In this document: piece after piece, positions 32,881 to 46,808 of the stretch | Layout: every line of letters starts with the position of its first letter | Numbering within the stretch: the stretch's first letter is position 1 | NCBI GenBank assembly: GCA_029204225.1 | Contig: CM055113.1 | Span: 26,938,995-27,002,994, forward strand | Reading direction: 5' to 3' | Origin: Diphasiastrum complanatum | Lineage: Eukaryota > Streptophyta > Lycopodiopsida > Lycopodiales > Lycopodiaceae | Length of the DNA stretch: 64,000 nt | The notes under the pieces: model-generated | What the model was told of the DNA's origin: nothing | Database searches by the model: none | The model's input: the letters and a program-made list of their open reading frames with translations, nothing else | Program-made: the position numbers and the translations under genes

Positions 32881-34900
32881 ACTGCAATTTCTTCGTGTCT
32901 CAAAAAATGATAAAGAGTAATAAATGTTTCACATAAGTGTACAAGGTCTACACATGTTTTGAACATATAAGGTGCCCACAAGTTTTGCTACTATGGAAAG
33001 ATCCATTTTGCTTCACATGGTGAGATGTTTGTTGAAATGACAAGCTAAAACTTCCATATTCTTTAGCAAAAAAAAGTGTAGGATGTAATACAATATACTA
33101 TAACCAATTTTTAGTTTTTTATTATGCGTGTGTGTGTGTGTGTGTATAACAAATACATCATTATATTGCTATGTTAGAGCGTTGTATAATTGAGACATTA
33201 GTCACAAAAACCCTGTGTGATTGCTACAAGCACACAAGTGAACCCATGTTGTATGTGTAACAAACTGTTTGTGAAGGACATGACACATTTCGAGGCCATT
33301 GTAGCTCTTTCATCTTTGTTGTAAGACCAATTGAAATGTCAAGGTTGATGGGACGAGTTGGTTAAGAGGGAAATTGTTGCCACACTAATGCATGCTCAAA
33401 CCTTGCCTACCATGTTGTTGACATCTTGTGCTCTTCGGTTAGGTTCAGCATAGCATTGTACATTTGTGCATAAAAATGCTAGTCCGTTGTGATTGCATTG
33501 ATGTGCCCATTATAAAAAAGAGACCGTTTGAAATTAGTGAAATGATGTGTAAGACTAGTTTCCAAATTGCACCACTCAAGTCAAACTTGATTAAAATCAT
33601 GTTTTAGACTAGTCACCTAATTGCACCACCATAATCGTGCCACATGTAAATAGGAATTCCATTGCTAGTAAGCTTCAAGTTTGCACATTTACGTCACTCA
33701 AGAAAAGTACACCACTCGAAAAGTAAGTGCAATTGGTACAAGTATTTAAATTCAAATGTCTTAGAGCTCTCCTACCCACTTGCATCATTGTGTCATTTGT
33801 CAATAGGTACCCATGTCATGCATCATATTTTAGGGCCATATAATTTTCCCTTAGTGTGATGTGCAATTTAAATAATGTAGCATAATATAAAATTATGGAT
33901 TTTTTCTCTCACGATAATAATTATTTGCACTATCATCAACTTATGCACAATATGTACACTCTATATTTGTGGAAAAGCCAAGCCAATTATGAAGCACAAG
34001 GCTCCATTACACTGTATACCATAAAAACCATGATTCAAGCATTGACAACTCTTAGACAACTTGGCTACTATGAGGGATAAGATAACGAGACTTCATTGTT
34101 TTAATGGACCGACTTCCAATGGGACCACCAGGGGATCATATGACCAAGCATGTTTGGAGTTTCTACCACAATGCAAAGCCCACCTGACAAGAGAAGGTGG
34201 TCTCGCGGGCTGTTTAGAGTCACCATGTGGGCCTTGCCTTTTTCTTATATATTTTGCAAGTCTATTGTTAGTAGATATTGGTGTGAACATGGTTAAAATA
34301 GAAACACATTCATGGTGGAGTGTGAAATCCTCTCTTTGTTGTTTATAATGAATCCTCCTCCACATGAGAGTCAACACGGTGATTCAAAATATCATCAAAA
34401 TTTTGTCATGTGGCTCAAGATCCATTCAAATAGTTAAAAGATAAATAAAACAATGATTGCAATTTTCAAAAATAAAATTTAGAAATAAAGTCTCATCTTA
34501 TTGTATGGCCTCAAAATTTTGTGATCTTTTTAGTTTTGAGCGCACACGATACCCAAGTGCCACCACAATTTTCCATGGACCTCCACAACCACATCTACAC
34601 AGAGATTTGTGGAGTGGAATGTAGAGGTTTTTTTTTATTATATATACGTGAAGGTTGTGGAGACTTTGTTAAATATATAAATAAAAGTTGTGGAGACTTG
34701 CCAACAACTTATAATATAAAAAAATACATGTCAATTTTTAGCACACTAGGTCTTTGGACAGCTTATTGGCAATCAAAATTTATATTCTTAAGAACAAACG
34801 TGTGACTGTGGATGCCAAGGGGGCCAAAAGTGGGCATTCATGCAAATGAACTAAATTATATGCAATAATACTAGTCAACCCACCTCACCTATCATCTCTA
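32881..34900. other. Gene-free stretch
   Basis: About 2 kb of AT-rich sequence with only short frames on either strand and no recognised domain. A short (GT)9 repeat is at 33128-33145. Confidence 0.55.
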
Positions 34901-34904
34901 GTTT

Positions 34905-34913
34905 CTATATAAT
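34905..34913 (+). promoter_or_regulatory. Candidate TATA box for the membrane-protein gene
   Basis: CTATATAAT lies about 230 bp upstream of the ATG at 35139. It would place a start near 34940 and a leader of about 200 nt. Position is the only support. Confidence 0.35.
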
Positions 34914-35138
34914 TTTCAACAAAGAAACTTCTCCTGAATCTCATCCAGGCTCCATCGTTTTGAACTATAAAGCCATCCGCTCTGTAACTTCAAAGACAGA
35001 GGATCCCCACTTTAATACTTCCAATTGGCTTCTGGTATTGCCTAATCTTTGATCGACGGATTCCGATGTAGTAATCTATTGCAGATCTCGACACAGTTTT
35101 TGTTTCTGTGGAGATCCTTGTGCGGTTTGTAAGTGAAG

Positions 35139-35423
35139 ATGTTGGATTCATCAAGCGCAGCAGTGCGAGCCCTTCGTATCGATTATGCTGAAAATAAAGA
35201 CAGATCATCGCAAAAGAATCAGCAGGGAAGCTTGGCGAAGCTGGTGCAATGTACTTCGGACGCCTACAACATGTTCTTTGCAACGCTATTCCTCCTTTTC
35301 TTCGTGGGCGCGGGTGTAGCATTTGCTTCTTTCAGTGAAAACTCTATAACTTATCGTGATTTGTGCCATCTTTCTCAGCCAAAAGCTAGAAACGGCGATG
35401 ACCATCAAATGAGACATTCCTGA
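35139..35423 (+). CDS. Small single-pass membrane protein, unknown family
   Basis: A 94-codon frame starts at ATG 35139 with A at -3. An in-frame TAA at 35130-35132 shows the frame does not begin further up, and it ends at TGA 35421-35423. Residues 1-44 are polar with mixed charge. Residues 45-65 form one hydrophobic segment (MFFATLFLLFFVGAGVAFAS), followed by a polar 29-residue tail. No signal-peptide pattern, retroelement motif or repeat is seen. The neighbourhood is non-repetitive, and an AT-rich 3' flank with TGTAATATG near 35544 could hold a poly(A) signal. I do not recognise the family. It is the best host-gene candidate here; expression is unproven. Confidence 0.5.
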   Translation: MLDSSSAAVRALRIDYAENKDRSSQKNQQGSLAKLVQCTSDAYNMFFATLFLLFFVGAGVAFASFSENSITYRDLCHLSQPKARNGDDHQMRHS

Positions 35424-36359
35424 TCCAGTTTGGAGAAGGATGAACCCACTATATATGGTGGCAGGGTGATCAGTAAGAACATGTCAGGGCTATGAACTAA
35501 CATCGCGTTAGAGGCATGAGTTATAAATGTTTTTTTCCTTCTTGTAATATGAAAAAGTATCAGACGTAACGTCTATGTGCAGATCTATGATATTGGGTGT
35601 CTGTTCTTCCTTTCTGACGAGAGAATCAGCAGCTGTAATCCGTGGGGATTTTTGTGAGAAGCGTTAAAACTTCAACGCAGTGTACAAAGTATTCAGTAGT
35701 AATTATACGTCTCTTATTGATTCTTCTTCTTCATGGTAGTGGTACTAATGCGGTTTGCGGTCTGTAGTGCAATTTTGAAGAGCTCCAGCCTGTGTAAGTG
35801 AAACTTCCAGGATCAAACAAAATAAATTAGACCTGATTTGTTCTCGCATCTTCTTACAAACATGTATGAACTTATGATAATATAAGTTAAATTTTAGACA
35901 TTTCACTACTTTTTTATTCACTCGATCAAAATTGATGAATTTTTATTGTAACCAAAATGTTGACCTGATTTCAGTTGTAACAAAACTCGTCCTAGTGACA
36001 GATGTGTTCTAGAAGGCTGATAGAGGACTGGCGAGTTATGTGTGAAATTCTTTGACTCCGTTGATGTGGTTTTCTGGCACTTGATCCATTTCTATAGTGA
36101 ACGGAGATCTGATCTCGTGATGGATCTTGAGACTGATTCTCTCTATTCTATTTATCACTGAACTTCCAAGCAATCATACTGAATCTAGAAGAAGAATTAA
36201 AATGGAACAATAAAAATAAAAACACACGACACTGGAACAAACGACAAAGGACTGGTACATGCATGCAGACACATAGAACAATGAATGTGATCAATACATT
36301 TCAAGATGAAAGCAGTGCTCATAATACTGCCTAAGTCAACTCCCATTCACTATAGAATC
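35424..36359. other. Downstream flank, no gene recognised
   Basis: Possible 3' UTR of the small gene near 35424-35560, then non-coding sequence. Part may be the 3' LTR of the minus-strand gypsy that starts at 36360, but no boundary is visible. Confidence 0.4.
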
Positions 36360-36955
36360 TAAGGGAATGTCTTCTAGTGTTTTAAGACGGGCATATCCTG
36401 AAGAAAAGATCTGATCAATAATGTATGGTCCTTGCCCTTATGTGCCTTAGCTTGGTAAATGAGTACCTTATCCCCCTCTTTAAGCTCCTTGAGCTTAATT
36501 AAACGATTATGCCAATCTTTTTGTCAATGCTTAAGAACATGTTGTGCATGGACACTAATGGTACGGGTTTCATAGAGCCTTCCAAGATGGAATAGATGGT
36601 TGGCTAAGATTTGTTTGGAATCTAATTGCAGATCATAGGCCAGGCGTAAAAATGGGACATAAAATTTAACTGGCATAACTGCTTCTCGGCCATAAGTCAA
36701 CTGAAAAGAGGTAGATCCAGAAGATTTCTTGGGAGTTGTGCGATACACCCAAAGCATAGCATGCAATTTCAGTTCCCAATCAGATCTACTGGCCTCTATT
36801 GTTTTAGCGAGGATTTTGCATAGTGGACTCAGCTTGGCCATTATATCGAGGATAAGAAGGGGCACTTTTCCTTGTACCACTAGGAAGGTGGATAATAAGT
36901 GTTCGATTACTGCATTTAAGAAATGTGTTCCCCTATCACTAACAATTTTTAGTGG
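36360..36955 (-). pseudogene. Tat-like gypsy integrase, C-terminal part
   Basis: On the minus strand, FPLKIVSDRGTHFLNAVIEH (with the second catalytic Asp) is followed by a broken GIMAKLSPLCKILAKTIEAS, where the Glu-bearing helix should be. Then come WELKLHAMLWVYRTTPKKS, LTYGREAVMPVKF and a C-terminal KLKELKEGDKVLIYQAK. The N-terminal half is at 38188-38660, beyond the 1.2-kb insert. It is inactive. Confidence 0.85.
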
Positions 36956-36960
36956 GAAAC
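36956..36960. other. Target duplication, left copy (GAAAC, one change)
   Basis: GAAAC pairs with GCAAC at 38188-38192. Joining the flanks outside the insert restores an uninterrupted integrase alignment, so this is the expected 5-bp duplication with one later change. Confidence 0.65.
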
Positions 36961-38187
36961 TGTAGCGCAGGCATCCCAAAGGGAGCCGGGAACCACGACT
37001 TAGCTTCCCAGCCTTCAACTCTTGCCATCCAAACCCACTTGACCTACAAGCAGCCAACTCGCCAACAACGATCAGACTTAACCAACTTGAAGTTCCGAAA
37101 ACCAACATTGAGATCCAACCTGGCGCCATGCCAGATTGGGGGTCCCGATGTGGGTGACTTCCCTCCAAGCAAGCCGCCCGACATACATCAAACTTGACCA
37201 ACTTGAAGCTTCGTTACAAAACGAGTAACATCCATTCCAAGCAAGCGGTCTGACTTACATCAGACTTAACCAACTGAAAGCTTCGTCACGAGCGCTGGAA
37301 GCCAACCTGGCGCCACGCCAGACTGGACAGCCATAAACAGGTAACTTCCACCCAAGCAAGCCATCCAACTCAACCGACAGGTTAGAGCCCGTTCCCCAAG
37401 AGCTTACCCCATTCACGTTCATGCAAGGAACACTCAGAACCACAAGCCGCAACAAATATGGAGACAACCAGTTCCTGGACCAAATGGTCACGACAGCATA
37501 CCGCCGGCGCCACGGACCGAATGGTCCCGACGGCATACCGCTGGCGTCCCAGGATACGACCCTTAGCTATGTGCCAACTTAAAAATTTGGAAGCGGCCTT
37601 ACAACTGGCGCTTTTACCGAACACTGAAACCCAGAAGGTAATTAGAGTCAGTTTGAGGAAAATCCCACTTTATTGATAAATCTGAGAAGGTTACATTTCA
37701 AGTGTGTGACCGACCCTAGTCTCCCGGGCGCTAGCATGCCAAGGCGAGAGCCATGACAACATTCCAGCAAGGGAGGCTGAGACTTGGTTGGAGCTCGCCC
37801 TAAGTCGCAAGCCGCACTCCCCTATAGTATTGGTGTGATTCGGCACCCCCCCTCATACCAAGCACTCTACCCAAGTTGGTAAAGCATGTTTTTCTCTCTC
37901 TAGAATTTTCTCTTTCTAGAAAGTCATTTTCTCTCTCTTTATTTTATTGATCTCCAGGCTTCCTTTAATCATGCCTAGATCGTGTGAGGTGATTGCACAT
38001 CGATCTGAGCTCTCTGGACTCCGCTAGAACCGATCAAAGATTTTCAGCCATAGGAACTTGGTGCCGGTTGGATTCTGGTCACAGTGGCGCCGCTCCCGGC
38101 GCCGGAGTCGGGAGCAGCAGGGGCGCTGCTGGTGCCGGGGACATAGCTGGCGCCGGAAGTAAATCTTGTAAAGGTAGCTATACAACA
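36961..38187. mobile_element. Solo-LTR-like GC-rich insert, 1227 bp
   Basis: It begins TGTAGCGCAG and ends CTATACAACA, flanked by a near-perfect 5-bp duplication, and interrupts the gypsy integrase. It is far more GC-rich than its surroundings. It contains at least six GGCGCC sites, imperfect repeats of 60-70 bp (CAAGCAAGCC units, 37010-37390) and a 36-bp tandem pair near 37478-37550. No coding domain is seen. A solo LTR fits best; a small non-autonomous element is possible, because GGTGCCGG/GGCGCCG motifs near its end resemble a tRNA-Asp-type primer site. Confidence 0.7.
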
Positions 38188-38660
38188 GCAACCAAAGCGC
38201 ACTATAACCTGCTTGTAAAGGAATTTTGCAGTGGATTTTGCATCCGTAGATTCAACAACATGAGCTTCGGCCCACTTAGTGCAATAGTTGGTGGCTACGA
38301 TAATATATATAGATTGTGTGAATCTTGCAGCTAGACTAATCGGTCTCACATAATCAATTTTCCATTCAAAGAATGCTTGTTCAAACAATATGGGATTTAA
38401 TGGCATGTAATCCTTGAATTGAGGTCGTTTCCCTCGTTGGCATACATCGCATGCCATTACAAATTGATGTGTATCCTTAAATAATGGTGGCCACCAGAAT
38501 CCTTTTGTGATGTTGTCTCAGATGAGAAGTGTCCACCACCTCCACTTCCTTGATGAGTTAGGGACATGATGAGTGTTGTTTCTCCCTTTGTGAGACATCT
38601 ACAAATGATTCTGTCTATCCCTTTTTTATATAGTTGTCTCAACAATGAGAGTGTAGGGAG
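38188..38660 (-). pseudogene. Tat-like gypsy integrase, N-terminal part
   Basis: On the minus strand: LIMSLTHQGSGGGGHFSSE (first half of the HHCC finger), then CDVCQRGKRPQFKDYMPL with its CxxC, and the core start FFEWKIDYVRPISLAA (first catalytic Asp). It continues CTKWAEAHVVESTDAKS to FLYKQVIVRFG, where the solo-LTR-like insert begins. Frameshifts occur near 38500. Confidence 0.85.
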
Positions 38661-38879
38661 CAGATTTGTAAATCAATGCTCGCTGAGCGGGTTTAGGTAG
38701 ATTTGGATGGAGAAAGATATTGAATAATTTCTCTGGCCCAAACTAGGGTGTAGTCTACCTGAAATAAGATGGCATCAGGAAGTCATCGTTAACACCTTTT
38801 GTTGGTTTGTCATTGCTAGGAATTCATGAAAGATGATCAACTAAAAAAAGTTGTGAACCCTTCTAACAACAACACGAAA

Positions 38880-39445
38880 CTCAAATTCTCGAAGTAATAA
38901 CAACTAGCGTTCTATACGTCCAGTTGTGCATGTCTTGTTCAAAAGATATGATAACACTTGATGATCGATATAAAACACAAAGGTTTTTTCTAAAAGATAA
39001 TGATGAAACTTTTGAATAGCATACACCATAGCAAGCGGCTTCCACTCGGTAGTAGTATAGTTCATCTCGGCCAGAATTAGTTGTCTACTCATGAATCAGA
39101 TAGGATAATCCATGGAATCCTCACTTGGATGCATCAAGACAATGGCTAGATTATGATTGAGTTCCTTAAACGCATGGCCATGCTCGTCCACCCATTTTGG
39201 ATCTATGACTAACCGGTACATCCAACATGTCTTACTTGCAAAGTCACGTACTTGGCAACGATAGTAATTATTGTGAGATTAGGACCTCATGCACGGTTTT
39301 AGGTATGGGCATCTCTACAATTACTCGAACCTTTTCAGGATCAATAGCAATTCCATTCCGGGATATGATGTGTCCTAGAACAACACCATGAGTAATCCAG
39401 ATTTGACATTTCTTGGGATTCAAGGAGATACCATACCGTTGGCAC
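38880..39445 (-). pseudogene. Tat-like gypsy RNase H relic
   Basis: On the minus strand: ALVYAIQKFHHYLLEKTFVF-like sequence with FYIDHQVLSYLLNKTCTTGR (39092-38904). Upstream, the RT thumb and start of RNase H are in broken frames to 39445, including ISRNGIAIDPEKVRV near 39350-39300. Stops separate the pieces. Confidence 0.75.
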
Positions 39446-40010
39446 TAAATGTATAGTACAGCTAAATGTCTAGATGCTTCGAAGTGGACTCCTAGATAAT
39501 CTAAATAGACTTCTAGTGTGTCTCCTATCAAGTCCATGAAGGCTGCTTGCATGCGGTGTTGGAAAGTATTAGGAGCATTACATAATCCAAAAGACATAAC
39601 CTTCCAACAAAACGTCCCCCATTCCATGGCAAAAGTAGTTTTGTGTTGATCTTCAAGTACTATTTCTATCATGTTATAACACCTAAAGCCGTCTAGGAAG
39701 GAATAGGCCTAAGATGGCTTCTCCAAATGGGATGGGAAAATGGTCACGTTTAGTGACTGTATTAAGCTTCTTAAAGTCAACATAGATTTGATGCTTCCCA
39801 TTCTTCTTAGGTAGAATGACGATGGGCGACACCCATTCCGTATGTTCAGCAATAGATGAACTTGGCCTCTAGTAGGCATTGTAATTCTTCCTTAATCTTG
39901 GCTCAGTATATGTGATTACATCTATAGGGTCAGCTAGCTACCAGGGTAGCATCGAGTTTTAATGGTATGGGGTGTACGGCCACCGTGGGACTCACACCTT
40001 TCATGTCTTT
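39445..40010 (-). pseudogene. Tat-like gypsy reverse transcriptase relic
   Basis: On the minus strand: EDQHKTTFAMEWGTFCWKVM and FGLCNAPNTFQHRMQAAF match the copy at 62500-62630. The catalytic motif, normally xLDD, reads YLDY (second Asp codon at 39496-39498 gives Tyr). Upstream fingers (PIVILPKKNGKHQI-like) are in another frame near 39790-39830, with stops. Confidence 0.85.
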
Positions 40011-41046
40011 GTATGACCATGCAAAAACATGCTGGTAGCGTCAAAGCAACTTCTCTAATGCTCTACGTTGCTCATGATTAAGGTGAGCTTCAATATGGAC
40101 AAATTTTTCCTCGTCTTCATCGGGGTTTTCCAACTTTAGCATGACCATTTGGGCTGGTCCATCAAAGGGGGTATGTCCTTGTGGTTTGCATTGGGCTTGG
40201 GGCAACTAAATAGTACTGCGACATGTCGGAGCCTTCTGGTGCATAAGACACTTTTGGCTTGATTTTTTTCACGGACTTGGATTTGGAAGGTTTGGTAGCT
40301 GATGGTGGAAGTACTACAACATATTAGGGCCTTCTAGTGCATAAGGCACTTTTGGCTTGATTTTCTTCGTGGAATTGTGTGGAAGGTTTGGTAGATGATG
40401 GTGGAGATGCTTGCCTAGTAGATGCATTGTCACACACCTGCATCCAATCCTTGGGTGGTTCCAATATGATATGACGTTTCATTTTCTCTTTCATAGCTAA
40501 TTTTCTCTTCAAAGCATCACTAGAAAATGAAGGCTGTACATTTTGCGTGTATGGGGTCTAGGATCAGGTACCTCATGTAGAAGAGACTCATCCAATGCGA
40601 AACATGATTTTGATTCATGGATGTCTCACTCTAAGGTAGGTTTATTGACACGATAAGTCTTAATAGGCTCAGTCTTTACCTTGCTTACTATTGCTAATGG
40701 CGATAATGGTTTAGGAGATTCCAGGATAAGTCATTGTGGAAGTGCTCCCATGTAGTCTAATATAGTCAGAAATTTCCTCTAGGTCACAATGTAAGATGCT
40801 TTCTTCATCTACATACAACGAAACTGATTCATTAGTCGATAGCCAAGCAACGTTTAACAAATCATCATTGTGCAGGAGAATCTCAATAAGTCGAACATTA
40901 AAGATGGGAGTATTCAAAGTGATTGATGGTTCATCTGGCCCTTTTTCATTATCTGAGTTACAAGTATTTAAAGCATAGTATTCTGCGTTGACACAATTGA
41001 TCGTTGCTAAACTATGACTCTAGTTGATGATATTAGTAGGCTATGT
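40011..41046 (-). pseudogene. Gypsy pol linker between protease and RT
   Basis: Broken minus-strand frames of low complexity rich in Lys, Ser and Pro (for example 40324-40512) and an acidic segment with NVAWLSTNESVSLYVDEES (40711-40917). The same kind of linker lies between protease and RT in the + strand elements. An imperfect direct repeat near 40225-40290 and 40325-40390 (TAAGGCACTTTTGGCTTGAT) suggests a local duplication. Confidence 0.6.
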
Positions 41047-41606
41047 CTAGTGCCTCATTTCTTGAGTTTCATGGTGTGGTTCCAATAGAGAGTCGGTAGT
41101 GGATGGTCCATTATCCATTATGCATGCAGGCTTGATCTTTCCTGTGGAATCAATGGTCACAGACTGGTCTTGATTACTAAATGTGACTCGTCCTTTATTC
41201 CAGTTGTGTACTATGCGGGCATTAGAAAGCCAAAGGGGATTGAGCAAGACTTTGTAAGAGTAGGCATTATTGTTTGGAATATCCAAAACAACAAGGTTAA
41301 ATGTAAATTTCAACATGGCACTTGGTATCACACCTTGTGGTTGAACCACACTTTGATCGGCCATTTAGAGTTGATAATTTGCCTATTTAAGTGATCTTGT
41401 AGTCCCCATTCTTTCACTAGTGAAGTGAATATGATATTGACTCCAGATCCCCAATCCAATATAGTGGATACTACTCGTGAGTCAACATGGATGGTTGGAA
41501 GCTTAATATTCCCTTGCTCGCTGAATGGATTTGTGAGGTGTAAGGTGACTTCAAGAAGCTCGGAAGCTAATTTTTGAGTCTTGTCCATATTGCGTGACTC
41601 CTGCAT
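41047..41606 (-). pseudogene. Tat-like gypsy protease region
   Basis: On the minus strand: NPFSEQGNIKLPTIHVDS, then the active-site region TILDWGSGVNIIFTSLVKEW, and after a frame change FNLVVLDIPNNNAYSYKVLL with PLWLSNARIVHNW. The order matches 14416-14700 in the + strand copy. The gag part is not found; above 41606 a copia LTR region begins. Confidence 0.8.
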
Positions 41607-41639
41607 CCATTTTTATTATAATTAACAGTTCAACATAGA

Positions 41640-42258
41640 AAGAGACAAAAACTCGAATCTGAAAATCCGATAGTAAAGCCACTACATAAGATGATGGTGC
41701 TATCCAATCCGTGCACTCTGGAGAAGGGCTTCAATGGTGATCTTGAATAGACTTTGGATGACTGATCTACAATAAATAGAATGCTCCAACTACTAAGGAA
41801 TGCTTCTCAATGTGGTAGTTATATAGTGGTGACCACCATCAGAGGGAGCGAATAGCCAAGTGTCAAAAGGGATGCAAAACACCAAAAGTGTATTTTCGCA
41901 TAAGGAGTCGGAAGGCCAAATGATGAAGAGGCCATACCGTTGAGAATGACCTTGCCGTTGAGAGGACCCTGCCATTGAGAGGACCCTGCCATTGGGGGGC
42001 TCTGCCCCGCAAACCCTCCGCTAGGAGGCTACTGCTCCCCGGACCCCTTGTTTCTTGAGGGGCTCCGTCCCCCAAAACCCCTAGACTTCCTGCTATGCAA
42101 TCCAGCCATCTCTTAACCATCATGGTCTCACATTAGACCCCATACTAACAACTGTGCTCAATTATGGCTTCTCCTCATAATGGGGGCCTTACAGATTTGA
42201 GCTCATGGTTAACTAGTGACTACTAAACTAAGAGGTGAATGTCTAGTTATGTCTAACA
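41640..42258 (-). repeat. Probable 3' LTR of a minus-strand copia
   Basis: On the minus strand it starts TGTTAGACATAAC at 42258, right after a G-rich polypurine-like tract and the end of copia RNase H. It holds four 17-18 bp units (41932-42000, core CCNTGCCNTTGAGAGGA) and GC-rich hairpin-like GGGGCTCTGCCCC. The far end is not resolved. Confidence 0.55.
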
Positions 42259-42288
42259 CCCCCCACCCCCCCCCCCCCCCACCCCCCC
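42259..42288 (-). other. Poly-C/G tract, probable polypurine tract
   Basis: Thirty bases contain 28 C and 2 A on the + strand, i.e. a G-rich tract on the minus strand next to an LTR start. It is longer than the usual polypurine tract and may have expanded by slippage. Confidence 0.7.
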
Positions 42289-42305
42289 TCAACATTCACC
42301 CGAAG

Positions 42306-42860
42306 GTAAATCACTGTCTTGGTCCAAGACCAATTTGAAGAAGATGACCAGAAAGTTGAACTGATCCCAAAGCTTTTGTAAAGATGTCAGTAGCATTCTC
42401 ATTTGTTGGATAATACTCCAACTCAATGACTCCATTCTCGATCAGCTCCCGAATATAGTGATAGTGTATTTCAACGTGTTTCATGAAACATGGGGTTCTT
42501 GGCTATAGCCATGCAACTTTGACTATCACAATTTAGAATTGTAGCATCATGAACAAGTACACCTAGGTCCACTAAAATCCTCTGCATCCATACTGCCTCA
42601 CAAGCTGCAACACAAGTTGCCTTGTATTTTGCTTCGTTAGAAGATAATGCCATGGTTGCTTGCTTATTACTATTCCAAGAAATAATTCCAGAACGAAGTG
42701 AGAAACAATATCCAGAAACTGGCCTTCGTGTATCGTAATCTCCAGCCCAATCAAAATCACAGTAACTTGCCAAGATTTCTCCATGACCATAAGTAATACC
42801 ATAGTTCAAAGTACCTTTAAGATATCTAAGAACTCTCATGCTTTGCTTCCAATGATTTAA
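42306..42860 (-). pseudogene. Copia RNase H relic
   Basis: On the minus strand: MRVLRYLKGTLNYGITYG, CDFDWAGDYDTRRPVSGY, SSNEAKYKATCVAACEAVW, CDSQSCMAIAKNPMFHETR, then frame changes and an ATDIFTKALG-like end near 42370. RT and everything upstream are missing; about 460 bp of leader-like sequence then leads to the primer site at 43321. The element therefore has a large internal deletion. Confidence 0.9.
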
Positions 42861-43320
42861 GTTTGCATCTCATTTATAGTGTAGATGTTGGTTTTTCTAC
42901 ATTGGCAAGATTGGTGAGTTGCTTGCCTTTCTAACCAAAGATCAAAGGGATATTTTGGATCTTAATGATCTAAAATTAGTCACACTACCCACCTTCATTT
43001 GAATTCCAATAACTCTCTCAAAAAAACTCAATTTTACTTGTAATCAATTGCATCACAGACTCTATAGACTTCATACCATTCCAACAAGCTCTCATGTACT
43101 ATATTTGGATATACTTTGGAGAAATACCAACCATTTAAATTTAGGTGATCTCACACATGTAATAGTCAGTATAGTGATCAACATGGATAATCAATGAGGT
43201 TTTAGTCTCTCTTGATTCCAAATTTCCCTAGATTGCATCACGATCCTAGTAGTCTCTCAAATCCCAGTTTTTCAAGCAATTTTTCATCAAGCTTGATGCA
43301 TGCAAATCATCCTTAGGCTA
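42861..43320 (-). other. Leader of the deleted copia, no gene
   Basis: Non-coding sequence between RNase H and the primer site on the minus strand, where gag should start. No Gag motif is seen. Confidence 0.5.
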
Positions 43321-43332
43321 GCTCTGATACCA
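43321..43332 (-). other. Primer binding site, tRNA-iMet type
   Basis: The minus strand reads TGGTATCAGAGC, touching the LTR that starts at 43333. Confidence 0.85.
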
Positions 43333-44107
43333 TGTCAACATTTTCACACATGTGGAGACTTCCCAAAAAATGTGATTGATCTTGTAAGGTGTGTGTGATT
43401 CCACATGATTCTATCTCTTGATTGATGCAAACAATCTAGCTTGACAATGTCAATGAAAGAGCACACAAGCATGCATTCCACCATCCAAAAACTGCCATTC
43501 AAATTAAGAGGATACTTGACGAAAAAACTAAGTATGAAAACTAAGAGGACACTTGATGAAAAAACTAAGAGGAGACTTGATGAAAAAACTAAGAGGACAC
43601 TTGATGAAAAAACTAAGTATGAAAACTTGTTGCTCTCAAGTAGAGAGAGAAAATTACAAGCATTTGCTCTCAAGTAGAGAGAGAACATGAATTTTTTTCA
43701 AAGTGTTGAAGCTCAATTCTCATAAAAAAACTAAGTGTCAATGCAAGCTATCACTCTCTCATAGAGTGGCTCGAGATCCAAGAGAGGTGGAAACAAAGGT
43801 CAATGTTTGGACTACTCTCAAATCACCTCTTACAATGATAGGGCCACTCTCTAATTACCTTTTACTATGATTGGACTAGTTTGGTACACCTCTTGCTCCT
43901 ATTGGTCCACATGGCAAAATAACATGATGAGGTGCAATCCTTGCTCTCTCTACCATCATAACAAGTGTAAGCAACCTATACTAACTCGAGCTAATCTAGG
44001 TCATAATTTGCTCAAATCACATATTTACAAGTGTACATGGAAGTGTGTGTAGACTAGCACACCCAAATCTCAAGATCCTAGATAGATAACTTTTACAATT
44101 CTTCACA
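43333..44107 (-). repeat. 5' LTR of the minus-strand copia
   Basis: It runs from TGTCAACATTTT (+ strand, at the primer site) to ACAATTCTTCACA at 44107, an end like those of the LTRs at 27678 and 52893. Inside are four to five 24-bp tandem units (AACTAAGAGGACACTTGATG plus four A) at 43497-43628 and two copies of TGCTCTCAAGTAGAGAGAG 35 bp apart (43631, 43666). Confidence 0.65.

Positions 44108-46808
<2,701 letters not shown>

Noticed and set aside
34061-34348. 95-codon + strand frame as a gene
   Set aside because: No conserved motif, low-quality start and an equally long frame on the other strand; likely chance.
43497-43628. CRISPR-like array
   Set aside because: The 24-bp units are directly adjacent with no spacers, in plant LTR sequence.
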